Below, in pieces: positions 8,636-17,340 of a stretch of 64,000 bases of DNA. Each line of letters begins with the position of its first letter. The first letter of the stretch is position 1. Source of the stretch: Candidatus Rifleibacteriota bacterium (GTDB lineage Bacteria > Muiribacteriota > Ozemobacteria > Ozemobacterales > Ozemobacteraceae); NCBI GenBank assembly GCA_015232575.1, contig JADFZL010000009.1, positions 186,001 through 250,000 of the forward strand, given 5' to 3'. Below the pieces are notes generated by a model, which ran no database searches, was not told the DNA's origin, and saw only the letters and a program-made list of their open reading frames with translations. A program made the position numbers and the translations under genes.

Positions 8636-9511
8636 TTATTCACTTCCAACTGGAACTTTTGTTTTATCATAATCATCTTCTATTTCAAAGTTATCGCTGT
8701 CCTGTGAAAGACTTATCCTTACGCCCTTTTTTGGGATAAGAAAAGTTGTGGAAGCATCGTCAAGGGTTATTACTTTTGAATCAATTCTGGTAATTTTCTT
8801 CCCCTGGAAATCCTGTCCAACTTTGTAGAAAGAACGATCTATAATGGCAATCAACGATTTATCCGTCTCTATTGTACCGGTAAAAGGTGCCTGAATAATC
8901 TCTCTGGTTCTCAGCAAAACCTTTGGAACAACTGGCTGAGCTTTGATTCTTTCCTTTTCTTCTTTTTCCTTTTTCATATCGTCTATCAATTTCACAAATG
9001 GAGATGGCTGAAACAGACCTTTTTTAAGGTCATTCCAGGCAACAAAAACATTATCCTGATTAAACTTTTTCAAGTTTTCATCGGCTAATTTATTTTCCTG
9101 ATCTTCTGGTTTTTCTTCCTCAGCCGTTGAATCAGTTTTTTTACCAGTATCATTTTCATCGTCACCTGGCTTTTTATCAGCAACTTTAGTGGTTTCTCCT
9201 TTATCATCAGTCTTTTCATCAGTCGAAGTTCCATTTTTTTGATCCTCCTGATTTGTTTCTGAAGCCACTTTTACAGTATCTGTTCCAAGAATTCTTTCAG
9301 TATCTGTTCCGAGAATTTTTTCAGTATCAGTCCCAAGAATTCTTTCAGTCGCTGATCCTGAAGCAACTGTAAGATTTTCGTTAATAAGTTGAGCAGTTGA
9401 AGGAGTTTTTTTTCCTGGGGTTCCCGAACGCGGACGATTTTTCTTCCAGTCATAGCCCATTGCCAAAGAAAGAACAATCAGACTGATAAAAAATATTTTT
9501 TGTCCGTTCAT
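8636..9511 (-). CDS. PilP-like inner-membrane pilus protein with a repeat-containing linker
   Basis: A 291-residue protein with an N-terminal membrane segment (residues 5-19) and a long charged linker with three 8-residue repeats (ERILGTDT type, residues about 57-80) followed by a Glu/Lys/Asp-rich stretch. A small C-terminal domain follows (about 195-275), with strands such as FTGTIETDKSLIAIID and VGQDFQGKKITRIDSKVITLDD. That fold, with the YKVGQ...ITRID...ITL pattern, is what PilP/GspC homology regions look like. The gene falls exactly where pilP lies in pilMNOPQ operons. Unlike typical PilP, it shows no lipobox. I am fairly sure of the role by synteny, less so by sequence. Confidence 0.68.
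   Translation of the reverse strand: MNGQKIFFISLIVLSLAMGYDWKKNRPRSGTPGKKTPSTAQLINENLTVASGSATERILGTDTEKILGTDTERILGTDTVKVASETNQEDQKNGTSTDEKTDDKGETTKVADKKPGDDENDTGKKTDSTAEEEKPEDQENKLADENLKKFNQDNVFVAWNDLKKGLFQPSPFVKLIDDMKKEKEEKERIKAQPVVPKVLLRTREIIQAPFTGTIETDKSLIAIIDRSFYKVGQDFQGKKITRIDSKVITLDDASTTFLIPKKGVRISLSQDSDNFEIEDDYDKTKVPVGSE
9274..9345. repeat. Three 24-bp tandem repeats inside the PilP-like gene
   Basis: Units at 9274-9297, 9298-9321 and 9322-9345, differing at a few bases and encoding an 8-residue ERILGTDT-like unit. The length is a multiple of three, so copy-number change would alter linker length but not reading frame. Confidence 0.85.
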
Positions 9512-9552
9512 ACTTTATAAATCTTTCCCCTCAGGATTTTGTTCCACATGTA

Positions 9553-10182
9553 CTATTCATCAGTTTCCTCTTTTGCAACAGGCTTGGAATAGTATTCGTC
9601 CGGAAGTACAAGACAGGTTGGAAAGAGTTCCAGTCTGAATGTGCCACTTGCATCTGGAACAAGCGAGGGAAGCTCAATCGATATTTTTTTCTGACATTTT
9701 TCTACTGACCGAAGAAACAACCCAAGCTGCCTGAACGTTCCCTGAAAGACAATTTTTACCGGAAATTCTTCGTAATCAAGCAAATCCAGATATTTTCTTT
9801 GTGAAGGAGGCATCGGAGTAATATTTTTTATATCAAGCTCAATCTGCTTTCCGAGTTTTCTTATATCCTGCATGAAAAAAGCAGATTCGCTTTTTTTGTA
9901 ACATTTCTTTTCTATTTCCGATCTGATTCTCTGAAGGTCAACGACCTCCATTTTCAGATTTTCCTTATTTTTGACTGCTTCCTCAAGACCGCCTTTTTGG
10001 TCCTGAAGAGTCTTCAGGCTCGCTTTTTCTTTTTTCAGCAGAACAGTCTGGGGCAGATAAAAGAACTTATACCCAAAATATAAAACAGCCAGAATAATCA
10101 CCACGGGCTGTGCAGCCACTTTTGGATCATCCTTCGCTTTTTGCAGCCATTCTTTTATGTTAAATTCTTCCACGCTGGTCAA
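9553..10182 (-). CDS. pilO: Type IV pilus inner-membrane protein PilO
   Basis: A 209-residue bitopic protein: short cytoplasmic N-terminus, one membrane segment (about residues 27-44, VVIILAVLYFGYKFFYL), a periplasmic coiled coil (about 48-95, Lys/Glu-rich) and a C-terminal ferredoxin-like domain (about 110-195, including FPVKIVFQGTFRQLGLFLRS). This is the architecture of PilO, which with PilN forms the alignment complex linking PilM to the PilQ secretin. The start overlaps the pilMN stop by four bases (ATGA type), so they are translationally coupled. Confidence 0.86.
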   Translation of the reverse strand: MTSVEEFNIKEWLQKAKDDPKVAAQPVVIILAVLYFGYKFFYLPQTVLLKKEKASLKTLQDQKGGLEEAVKNKENLKMEVVDLQRIRSEIEKKCYKKSESAFFMQDIRKLGKQIELDIKNITPMPPSQRKYLDLLDYEEFPVKIVFQGTFRQLGLFLRSVEKCQKKISIELPSLVPDASGTFRLELFPTCLVLPDEYYSKPVAKEETDE

Positions 10183-12011
10183 TCTTCCTCTTCATCTGTG
10201 TTTGTAACAGTTTGTTTTACCGGAACAACGACTTTGCCGGAAATTTCAAATGCGACATAGTAGTGGCTCTCATCGATCATCTGCTCTTGTGTTGAACTCA
10301 GTACAGGGCTCTTAAGAAAATGAGTATTTCCTAGAATTCTAAGATACTCAAAAACTCTGTCAGAATTTTCAGTGTGGGCTGCAATCTTGAAATTTCTTGC
10401 TTCGCCTGTTCCGGTTATTTCAAACCTGACAAGATAAATGAAGTCTGGAGTGCTTGTTGCGAGTTCCAGCAAAATCTCAGAATAAGGGTATCCACGGTTT
10501 TCCACCACTTCTGTGAAACCATTTTCTTTTGTCAGCTTCTCTTTTTCAGCTATAATCAAACCGACCTCTGATTGAGTGTCCTGAAGAGATTTTAAATCGT
10601 TATCAAGATTTTCCTTCTGCTTTTTGATACTGGCGATATCCTGTCTGACTTTCAACAGAGGATAAGCCATTACCAGAAGAAGAAGAAATCCAAGCAAACC
10701 GGCAAGAATTTTAATCTTTCTGTCGTCGAGCTGAAAATCAAAATTAAATTTGGAAGCCGTACCAGTAGAAAGCTTTTGACTGACCTTTGATACATCAACC
10801 CCCTGCGAACCTCTGTTGGGCTGAATTATATCAATAAAATTTACAACATTTGGATTACCATCATACATAGCCATTCCAACTGAAGCGGCGAGAGCAACAC
10901 CTTCTTCAGCAAGTCGATCTTCTGGAAAATTTACTTTACCCATATCAAGCTCAGAGAAAGGATTAATAAGTTCGGCGTTTATTTCAAGGCTTTCCCCGAT
11001 GAAGTCTTTGAAATTCTTCATGGCAGCAGAACCGCCTGAAAGATAGACCCTATCTATTCCGCTTTCGCCGAATTGTGATGCATAAAAACTTATTGATAAC
11101 TGAATATGCTGAAATATTTTCTCAACAAAATTGAAAATCTGCTGTCCGGCAAATCTTTCTTTTCCTGAAAGCTTTTTCAGTTCATCAGGCGGAAGCACTC
11201 CAACGGAGTGTTTCAACTGAATAGCTTCTTCAAGATTCGCTATTACAATTTTCTGACCCTCAATTTCGCCACCGGCAAGAATAGCCTCGGTGATCTGCTC
11301 ACCTGCCATCGGAATATCACGAAAGAAGTTCAGTGAGCCATTTTTATAGACCATGATAGAAGTGCTTCTGTGTCCGCAGTGGATTATTCCAACTTTCAGA
11401 CTTTTTCCGCCAGGTGGGTTAATTTTTCTTGAAAAAACTATTTCAAGCGCTTGAGGAAGAGTAATAATGCCCTCATTCATTAAGCCGCCACCTTTTAAAT
11501 GATCGGTGGAAACCTTTACAAAATCTTTCTGAAGGGCTGCCACCGCGACCTGTTGAACTGCTTTTTCTTCACGAACAGTTTCGCCAAGTACAGTAAAGCC
11601 AAGAATGGCATTTTCAATGGAAAAGGGCATCTGTTTGGAGGCTTCAGCTTTAATGTTTGCTGCAAGCAGATCACGCGGTGAGGGTGGAATCTCAATATAT
11701 CTGATTGTTGCAGTTCTGCCGCCGGCAAGAGTTATTCCCTTTTTTGTCTGAATTTGATTATCATAAAGAAGCTCTGTGAGATACTTTGTGAGGAATTTAT
11801 TTGTTTTGGCTATGGTATCTTTTTCAACGTCGTCCTTGCTCATTCCAGATCTTTCTTCTTCGGAAAGCGCATGAGCAAAGGAAGGAATACGAATATGAGC
11901 AAGGGCTTTGACTATCGGTTTACTTTCTTCATTTGGTACAATAAACACAAATTTCAGAGAAAAGCTTCCGATATCAACAGCAACGAGCGGTTCAAATTTT
12001 CCTTTTGCCAT
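10179..12011 (-). CDS. PilM-PilN fusion protein of the type IV pilus
   Basis: A single 610-residue chain. Residues 1 to about 370 are PilM: an actin-like ATPase fold with the phosphate-1 motif VAVDIGSFSLKFVFI near the start and the adenosine motif YLSGGSAAMKNF around 325. After a linker of about 60 residues comes PilN: a cytoplasmic stub, one membrane segment (about 430-450, LAGLLGFLLLLVMAYPLL), a coiled coil (about 455-500) and a ferredoxin-like periplasmic domain. In most bacteria these are two genes, with the PilN N-terminal peptide docking into PilM; here the contact is covalent. The ATG at 12011 has an AAGGA site immediately after the pilin terminator, so transcripts must read through that terminator. 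Confidence 0.9.
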   Translation of the reverse strand: MAKGKFEPLVAVDIGSFSLKFVFIVPNEESKPIVKALAHIRIPSFAHALSEEERSGMSKDDVEKDTIAKTNKFLTKYLTELLYDNQIQTKKGITLAGGRTATIRYIEIPPSPRDLLAANIKAEASKQMPFSIENAILGFTVLGETVREEKAVQQVAVAALQKDFVKVSTDHLKGGGLMNEGIITLPQALEIVFSRKINPPGGKSLKVGIIHCGHRSTSIMVYKNGSLNFFRDIPMAGEQITEAILAGGEIEGQKIVIANLEEAIQLKHSVGVLPPDELKKLSGKERFAGQQIFNFVEKIFQHIQLSISFYASQFGESGIDRVYLSGGSAAMKNFKDFIGESLEINAELINPFSELDMGKVNFPEDRLAEEGVALAASVGMAMYDGNPNVVNFIDIIQPNRGSQGVDVSKVSQKLSTGTASKFNFDFQLDDRKIKILAGLLGFLLLLVMAYPLLKVRQDIASIKKQKENLDNDLKSLQDTQSEVGLIIAEKEKLTKENGFTEVVENRGYPYSEILLELATSTPDFIYLVRFEITGTGEARNFKIAAHTENSDRVFEYLRILGNTHFLKSPVLSSTQEQMIDESHYYVAFEISGKVVVPVKQTVTNTDEEED

Positions 12012-12021
12012 ATTCCTTAAA

Positions 12022-12051
12022 CAAAAAAAACCCTATTCTCAAAATAGGGTT
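12022..12051 (-). terminator. Terminator between pilin gene and pilMN
   Basis: A 9-bp perfect stem (AACCCTATT with AATAGGGTT) with a 5-base loop, followed on the minus strand by a run of eight T. It lies between the pilin stop (12070) and the pilMN ATG (12011). There is no room for a promoter after it, so it probably acts as a partial terminator that lowers expression of the assembly genes relative to pilin. Confidence 0.88.
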
Positions 12052-12069
12052 CCCTAATCAAATTGAAAT

Positions 12070-12612
12070 TTATTTTCTTAGTGCTCCGATTGACATCAAA
12101 ATGTCATCTCCGGCATAGTTGGATAACAGTATATCTGCAGTTGTATCCTTTGATAAGTCTGAACCCTTTGAATGCAGGTAAATCTGACCTTTATATTCGT
12201 AATATTCTATTGGTTCATCCCATGCATCACACATGAATTCTGTTGGGGGACCTTCCATGTATGGGCCTTTCCATTTCAAGGGCTTTCTTGAACTTACGCT
12301 ACAGGAAAGGACATTAAGATCATTATTCCAGGCCAATTCAGAATTAAATGCACCATTAATGGATAATGAGTTATAACTGGCTGCACCATTCATTCCCAGG
12401 TATGGATATCTTCCCTGGTCTTGGTTGAAGCTCATCAACGCAGATTTAAGGTTGCTCATCGCCGACTTAGTGGCCGTGGACCTACCCTGCTCTGTAATAC
12501 CGGAAATCATTGGCCCTGCAACGGATGCAAGAACTGCGACAACTATGATGACGACCATGATTTCCATCAAGGTAAAACCTCTTCTTAGAATCACAGTCTT
12601 TTTAGTATTCAT
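12070..12612 (-). CDS. Type IV pilin / pseudopilin (GspG-like)
   Basis: A 180-residue prepilin. It has a 12-residue basic leader ending in Gly12, then Phe13-Thr-Leu-Met-Glu17: the prepilin peptidase site plus the conserved Glu5 of the mature protein, followed by the hydrophobic helix MVVIIVVAVLASVAGPMI. The C-terminal domain has the DQGRYPYLG loop seen in GspG-type (pseudo)pilins and two cysteines (GspG is usually about 140 residues). It is first in the pil cluster, with a good promoter (12668-12696), an AAGGAAG ribosome site and its own terminator, as expected for an abundant subunit. Major pilin is the simplest reading; a type II secretion major pseudopilin is the alternative. Confidence 0.88.
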   Translation of the reverse strand: MNTKKTVILRRGFTLMEIMVVIIVVAVLASVAGPMISGITEQGRSTATKSAMSNLKSALMSFNQDQGRYPYLGMNGAASYNSLSINGAFNSELAWNNDLNVLSCSVSSRKPLKWKGPYMEGPPTEFMCDAWDEPIEYYEYKGQIYLHSKGSDLSKDTTADILLSNYAGDDILMSIGALRK

Positions 12613-12667
12613 AAATAACTTCCTTTCGAGACCCTTAAGTTCGGCGCCGTTTTCCTTTTATATGAGC

Positions 12668-12696
12668 AATATAGAAAACATAATCGGCAAGGTCAA
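12668..12696 (-). promoter_or_regulatory. Sigma-70 promoter of the pilin gene
   Basis: TTGACC (12691-12696) and TATATT (12668-12673) on the minus strand with an ideal 17-base spacer, about 55 bases before the pilin ATG. No sigma-54 GG-N10-GC motif is evident, unlike many pilA promoters. Confidence 0.72.
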
Positions 12697-12828
12697 GGGA
12701 AAAGATTAATTTTTTTTAAAATTATTCGGTACTCGCAAACGATTGTGTGATAGTGTATACTCAATCTCATTGACAATGCAACATTTTTCACGGTTTTTTC
12801 CAAATAACCTCTTTCTGGAGCTCCTGAA

Positions 12829-15069
12829 TTGAAATTTACAAAACCGCAGACTACCATCTTCTTTCTGATAATGGCTGTAATTGCCCTTTTGCAATTTTCC
12901 TGGCAACTGATTCCTTTAGAATACAGTTGGTCGGTAACTGGAAGATACCCGGCACTAGACCCGGATTCGCTGTTATATCTCAGATGGTTTGAACAATCAA
13001 TTCTTTCATCTGAAACAATAAAAGTCGATACTTATTGCCCTTTCCCCAACGAATATAGAATTGGTATACCCGTTGCATTTCTTTCAACTCTTATATATTT
13101 CACAAGGTTCTGTTGCATTTTTTTCAGGAACATTTCTCTGCCAATTGAAATGATTGCTGGTTTTTTTCCTCCACTTCTTGGATTAGTATTTTATATTCTC
13201 TCTATATTTTTCGTGAATAAAATTTCAAATAGTAAATCGCTTTGTCTGCTCTTTGGAATTGGCCTCCTATCATCGTCAGCAACTGGAAATATTTTTTCAT
13301 ATATGATGGTTGACCATCACTGCATCGAAACTTTTTGCATCTGGTCATGGCTTTATCTGGCAGTTTTGCATTCAGAAAACCCCTCAAAATATTATGAATT
13401 TGCTGGTGGAATAATAACCTCCATATTTGCACTGTACTGGCTGGGAGCACCATTCTTCTTCATTATGTTCCTGTCATACCTGGTTTTGCTCATATTCATC
13501 AGCGAATCTTTCCCCAGAAGCCTTCTTGAATTAACATCGTCAGGAACTCTTATTGGCAGTGGACTGTTAATGATTTATTTTATTTTATTTCCTCCCGTAT
13601 CCAACTTGTTTTCCATAACAATACACGGATGGTTTCATGTCTCTGCAATTTTCACCGTTGGACTTATCTGTAAGATTATTTCACTTACACCAGAAAGTAT
13701 TATTAAACAAAAGAAAGTTATTCTCATTTCTCTATTGGTTGTTTTCGGATTTTCCATTCTGGTTTTCCAGAATCAACTGAGCGAAGCTGAAGTTTTTGTT
13801 AATCGAAAAAACCCTCTAATGGCAAGCATTAGTGAACTACAACCAGTTATTGGCGAAGATGGTAATTTTTCCTTCTACTTTCTTATGAAAAAATATTTCG
13901 CTATGTTTGGAGTTTTAATTTTCTTTCTACCACTTGCTGTTTTCACATTTAAAAATTTTTTTCGGGTAAATTCCTCATTCATCCTGCGTGACTGGATATT
14001 AATCCTGCTTATTCTCGGCTCTTGGCAACTTCGTTATTTCAGATGGTTCGATCCGGCTTTTGCGCTCATTTTCGCAATTTTGATTCTTGAACTTATTGAT
14101 CATATAAAAATTCTGTTAAAACGAAACGGAATGCTTAGAACAAATCGAATATCAATACAAAGCACCATCATAACAGCAGTTATTGTCTGTCCGCTGATTA
14201 TATTTACTCTGGAAAAAAATATTTCTTCTCTGACACCGACAGGCTTAGGGAAAGACTATACCGAGGCTCTAGCCTGGTTTACCATTAATACTCCAGAAAC
14301 AGGCGGCTATTTTGACAATAAGAAACCTGAGTATGGAATTCTTTCATTCTGGAGTCATGGAAATTCCATTGCATACTACACAAAACGACCGGTTGTTGCA
14401 GGCAACAACCTTCTTGGACTTTCCCTCATGTCAAAAATCTTAAAATCATTTTCAGAAGCTGAAGCATACGAACTTTGTTTGAGAAATAAAATTAAATATA
14501 TTTTTCTGAATCCAATAGGAGACAGAAAAAACACATGGGATGTTTTTGAACATTTCTCTGGAATATCATCGAATACTCGCACACTTGAGATTAATACAAC
14601 AAGCCCGAAGAACGCTGTTAAAAATTTTGAAAAGTCTCTTTATGGCTGGCTTGCTGACCGATTTGCCATCTTCCCCGTCGGAAATTATCGTGAAAGTTCG
14701 GCGCATTTCAGGTGCCGTTTTATTTCTAGAAATGCCTGGGACAACGTCAAGCCAAACTGTTATATTTTCGAAGTCGTTTCTGGTGCAGAGATTACTGGCA
14801 ATGCCGACCCTGGAACTGAAGTCGAAATTAGTTTACTCTGCAATTTTGATCAGGCAAAAGTTACATATAAAAGAAAATGTAAATCTTTGTCAGATGGGAC
14901 TTTCTCTCTTCGAGTTGCCTATCCAACAAACAGCAAAAGTGGGCGAATAAGCTGTGAAGAGTCTTATCGGATTTATTTTACTCTTTCAGGAAAAAGAATG
15001 GTACAAAACATTTCTATTAAAGAATCTGAAATTACAAAAGGCGAAAAAATTACCCTGAAAGCGAATTAA
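12829..15069 (+). CDS. STT3/PglB-like oligosaccharyltransferase (GT-C membrane enzyme)
   Basis: A 746-residue protein with about 11-13 membrane segments up to residue 480 and a soluble C-terminal part. Three features of the STT3/AglB/PglB family are visible: an acidic DPD motif in the first large loop (Asp44, Asp46, in PALDPDSLLYLRW), DHHxxE (Asp162-Glu167), and a degenerate form of the WWDYG catalytic motif, FWSHG (507-511), followed by AYYTKRPVVAGN. These enzymes transfer lipid-linked glycans to protein. The last 110 residues look like a beta-sandwich. The start is TTG at 12829 with a GGAG site eight bases upstream; there is no ATG nearby. It is transcribed divergently from the pilin gene. 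The donor glycan and acceptor are unknown. Confidence 0.72.
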   Translation: MKFTKPQTTIFFLIMAVIALLQFSWQLIPLEYSWSVTGRYPALDPDSLLYLRWFEQSILSSETIKVDTYCPFPNEYRIGIPVAFLSTLIYFTRFCCIFFRNISLPIEMIAGFFPPLLGLVFYILSIFFVNKISNSKSLCLLFGIGLLSSSATGNIFSYMMVDHHCIETFCIWSWLYLAVLHSENPSKYYEFAGGIITSIFALYWLGAPFFFIMFLSYLVLLIFISESFPRSLLELTSSGTLIGSGLLMIYFILFPPVSNLFSITIHGWFHVSAIFTVGLICKIISLTPESIIKQKKVILISLLVVFGFSILVFQNQLSEAEVFVNRKNPLMASISELQPVIGEDGNFSFYFLMKKYFAMFGVLIFFLPLAVFTFKNFFRVNSSFILRDWILILLILGSWQLRYFRWFDPAFALIFAILILELIDHIKILLKRNGMLRTNRISIQSTIITAVIVCPLIIFTLEKNISSLTPTGLGKDYTEALAWFTINTPETGGYFDNKKPEYGILSFWSHGNSIAYYTKRPVVAGNNLLGLSLMSKILKSFSEAEAYELCLRNKIKYIFLNPIGDRKNTWDVFEHFSGISSNTRTLEINTTSPKNAVKNFEKSLYGWLADRFAIFPVGNYRESSAHFRCRFISRNAWDNVKPNCYIFEVVSGAEITGNADPGTEVEISLLCNFDQAKVTYKRKCKSLSDGTFSLRVAYPTNSKSGRISCEESYRIYFTLSGKRMVQNISIKESEITKGEKITLKAN

Positions 15070-15075
15070 GGCTTA

Positions 15076-17085
15076 CTAAACTAGTGATTTGTCATTTTTA
15101 ATGGCTGCCTTTGCTTCCTGGTACATTCGATTTCTTTCTTTAGTAACGATCATCCTGACTTCCAGCGGAAGAATATCTGCTTTAGCAGCAACTGCTTCAA
15201 GTGCAGACTGTTCTTCGCTGCTAAGTCTTCCATCGGCAAGAGCGACTGAAGCAAGACGTTTAATCAATTCAGTCACCTGTACACGATCTTTGAGGAATTC
15301 TGATTCGTCAGAAATGAAATCTGAATTAAGAGGCTGCTCAATCATTTGATTAAGAGTTTTTGCAGGAAATCCAATTCTTTTCGCATAACTTTTTAAAGTA
15401 TCAATCTCTTTCTGGTCTACAACACCATCTGCCCTCATCATATAAATCATCCATGAAATAATCTGCGACTTGGAAAGTCCTCCAATTGAAGCGTCCTGAA
15501 GAATATTTTTCTGTGAAATATCTCGTTTCGGAAATTCTAAATTATTCTGGATTCTTTCCCTGTTAGGAGTTGTTTCAATTGTCTCAAGCACCCATTCCTG
15601 TGATCCATCGTTTGAAGCAGTCTGACAATATTTGCAGACAAATTCTCCGGCATCACTTTCAGGAGCACCGCAATTTGGGCAGGCAGAAGAACTCAATGAA
15701 TTTTTTACATTCGTTATAACACCATGTCTTCTTTTCAAAACGTAATAATGAGTTGATAAAACAGGCCAGCCGCTGGCAACTGGCATTACACCTGGCTGCA
15801 CCGGATATCCGGCCCATTTAATCTTCACTGAAACATTGTCGAATTGTTCTCCCTGAGAAATGTTCGCTAAATCTACTGAACCTACGGCACAACTATGAAA
15901 AGCAACAGGCTTGACACCAGCTTCAGTTGAACGAATCTTTGAATTTAATTTTTCACAAAAACTTTCAAGAGCATACTTCTGAATTGGATGAATATTCTGT
16001 TTTCGCAGCGCTGTCATATATCTGTAAAATATGACAGAGCACAAATCTTCGATGTGCTGGGTATTAAATCCCGGGTCTGTCAAATTAAAATCCTTCAATC
16101 CGGAAATATTCTCCGGTTCTGAAACAAACCATTCCTGCGCCTGAGTTATTTCTGACAAAACCCAGTCATATTCACCAGATCTTAGAAACGAACCACACAC
16201 AGTGCACTTCGCAGTTCGCGCAATGTCAATCGGGGCAGAACAGTTTGGACAGCTTCCTTCTATCAAGCCAGGCTTTTGAAGAGTTTTCGCTCCGGGTTTT
16301 CTAATAAAAGACCAGTATTCTTCAAATTCTTCAGGCTCAGTTGTCCCTTCTACTTTTCTGCCGGTTTTCGCATCAACTCTGTAATTTACTGCCTCTGCTC
16401 TGAAATAGACAACCATTGTATCAAAATGTTCATCAGAAAGCATTTGCGCAATTCCTGTCTCACGAATGCTTATCCGGTCAAAATGATCTCTTATTCCAGC
16501 GTCCTTCTGCTCGGCTAGCTGAAGATTAAATCTTTCAAAAACTCCGTCTGAAACGAAATTCTGCAGCTGTCTGAGATCTTGTTTTGACCAGCCATTCTGA
16601 ATCGTCATAAATGCCTGTTTCATTCTTTCGAGGAAACGAACTTCGTTCCAGCCTGGATCTCGGCTGGTGATTATCTGACGTATATTTTTCATCCTGACCG
16701 AATTCTGTGCCTTCATTCCTTTTCGAATTGTGAAATCAACGTATCTTTCTTTTCCTTCAACACCGCCATAATAGAAGAAAAGTATTATTCCAATCGTCAG
16801 TGGAATCCCAATCATTGGATGATGAATTATCAGGCGGATAAACAATTCTATTATGATGCCCTCTCCACCCGAGCCACCTGACCTTCTTGAAGAACCTCCA
16901 TAAGAACGACTTGATGATGAAGATGATGACTTGTATCCCTGACCTCCGCCGGCCCTTGCATAAGCCTCGTAAGCAACATAACAGGTGAAAAACAGTACAA
17001 ATAAAAGAAGAAAAAAAGCAGCTCTGCTGCGAAATTTCATATTTGATTTATTCGCCCTGAAAGTAGCTTTTTTCATTTTGTCCAA
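15076..17085 (-). CDS. Tim44-like / zinc ribbon / TerB multidomain membrane protein
   Basis: A 669-residue protein. A signal or anchor segment (about 20-40) is followed by a Gly/Ser-rich low-complexity stretch (about 47-75) and a second membrane segment (about 90-108). Then comes a Tim44-like domain (about 130-270), a zinc ribbon near 285-302 (CPNC...CTVC), a second domain of similar kind, another zinc ribbon near 470 (CPNC...CKYC), and a C-terminal TerB-like helical domain (about 540-655) with ISWMIYMMRADGVVDQKEID and the second half ALADGRLSSEEQ. TTG at 17085 fits an AAGGA site; ATG 17076 is the alternative. It converges with the STT3-like gene, six bases apart. The role is unknown; Tim44 and TerB domains occur together in bacterial membrane-associated proteins. 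Confidence 0.8.
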   Translation of the reverse strand: MDKMKKATFRANKSNMKFRSRAAFFLLLFVLFFTCYVAYEAYARAGGGQGYKSSSSSSSRSYGGSSRRSGGSGGEGIIIELFIRLIIHHPMIGIPLTIGIILFFYYGGVEGKERYVDFTIRKGMKAQNSVRMKNIRQIITSRDPGWNEVRFLERMKQAFMTIQNGWSKQDLRQLQNFVSDGVFERFNLQLAEQKDAGIRDHFDRISIRETGIAQMLSDEHFDTMVVYFRAEAVNYRVDAKTGRKVEGTTEPEEFEEYWSFIRKPGAKTLQKPGLIEGSCPNCSAPIDIARTAKCTVCGSFLRSGEYDWVLSEITQAQEWFVSEPENISGLKDFNLTDPGFNTQHIEDLCSVIFYRYMTALRKQNIHPIQKYALESFCEKLNSKIRSTEAGVKPVAFHSCAVGSVDLANISQGEQFDNVSVKIKWAGYPVQPGVMPVASGWPVLSTHYYVLKRRHGVITNVKNSLSSSACPNCGAPESDAGEFVCKYCQTASNDGSQEWVLETIETTPNRERIQNNLEFPKRDISQKNILQDASIGGLSKSQIISWMIYMMRADGVVDQKEIDTLKSYAKRIGFPAKTLNQMIEQPLNSDFISDESEFLKDRVQVTELIKRLASVALADGRLSSEEQSALEAVAAKADILPLEVRMIVTKERNRMYQEAKAAIKNDKSLV

Positions 17086-17176
17086 TACATTCCTTTTTTG
17101 GTTTGTTAATTATATATATTCTTCAATGTGTTATTCGGCAGTTGTGACCTTGAAAAGATTTAAACTTCAAGCAAAT

Positions 17177-17320
17177 TGTCATTCCGAAGAATGTGAAGGA
17201 TCTTCCCATCGAAAGTTGCAAGATTCCTCCCTTCTGTCGAAATGACATGAATCACACCCTATTCCGTGTATTCCGTGGTTAAAAATCAGTTCCCTTTTCC
17301 TTATCAGTTAAGCACTCTTA
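17177..17320. repeat. Family 1 repeat (copy D) followed by a family 3 repeat
   Basis: 17177-17247 is a divergent family 1 palindrome (TGTCATTCCGAAGAATGTGA ... TGTCGAAATGACA). 17258-17320 carries the family 3 motif ATTCCGTGTATTCCGTGG followed by TTAAAAATC and CAGTTAAGC, as at 55597-55670. Together they fill most of the gap between the Tim44/TerB gene and the nucleoside phosphorylase gene. Confidence 0.75.
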
Positions 17321-17340
17321 ATGCAATATATTCCTGCAAG

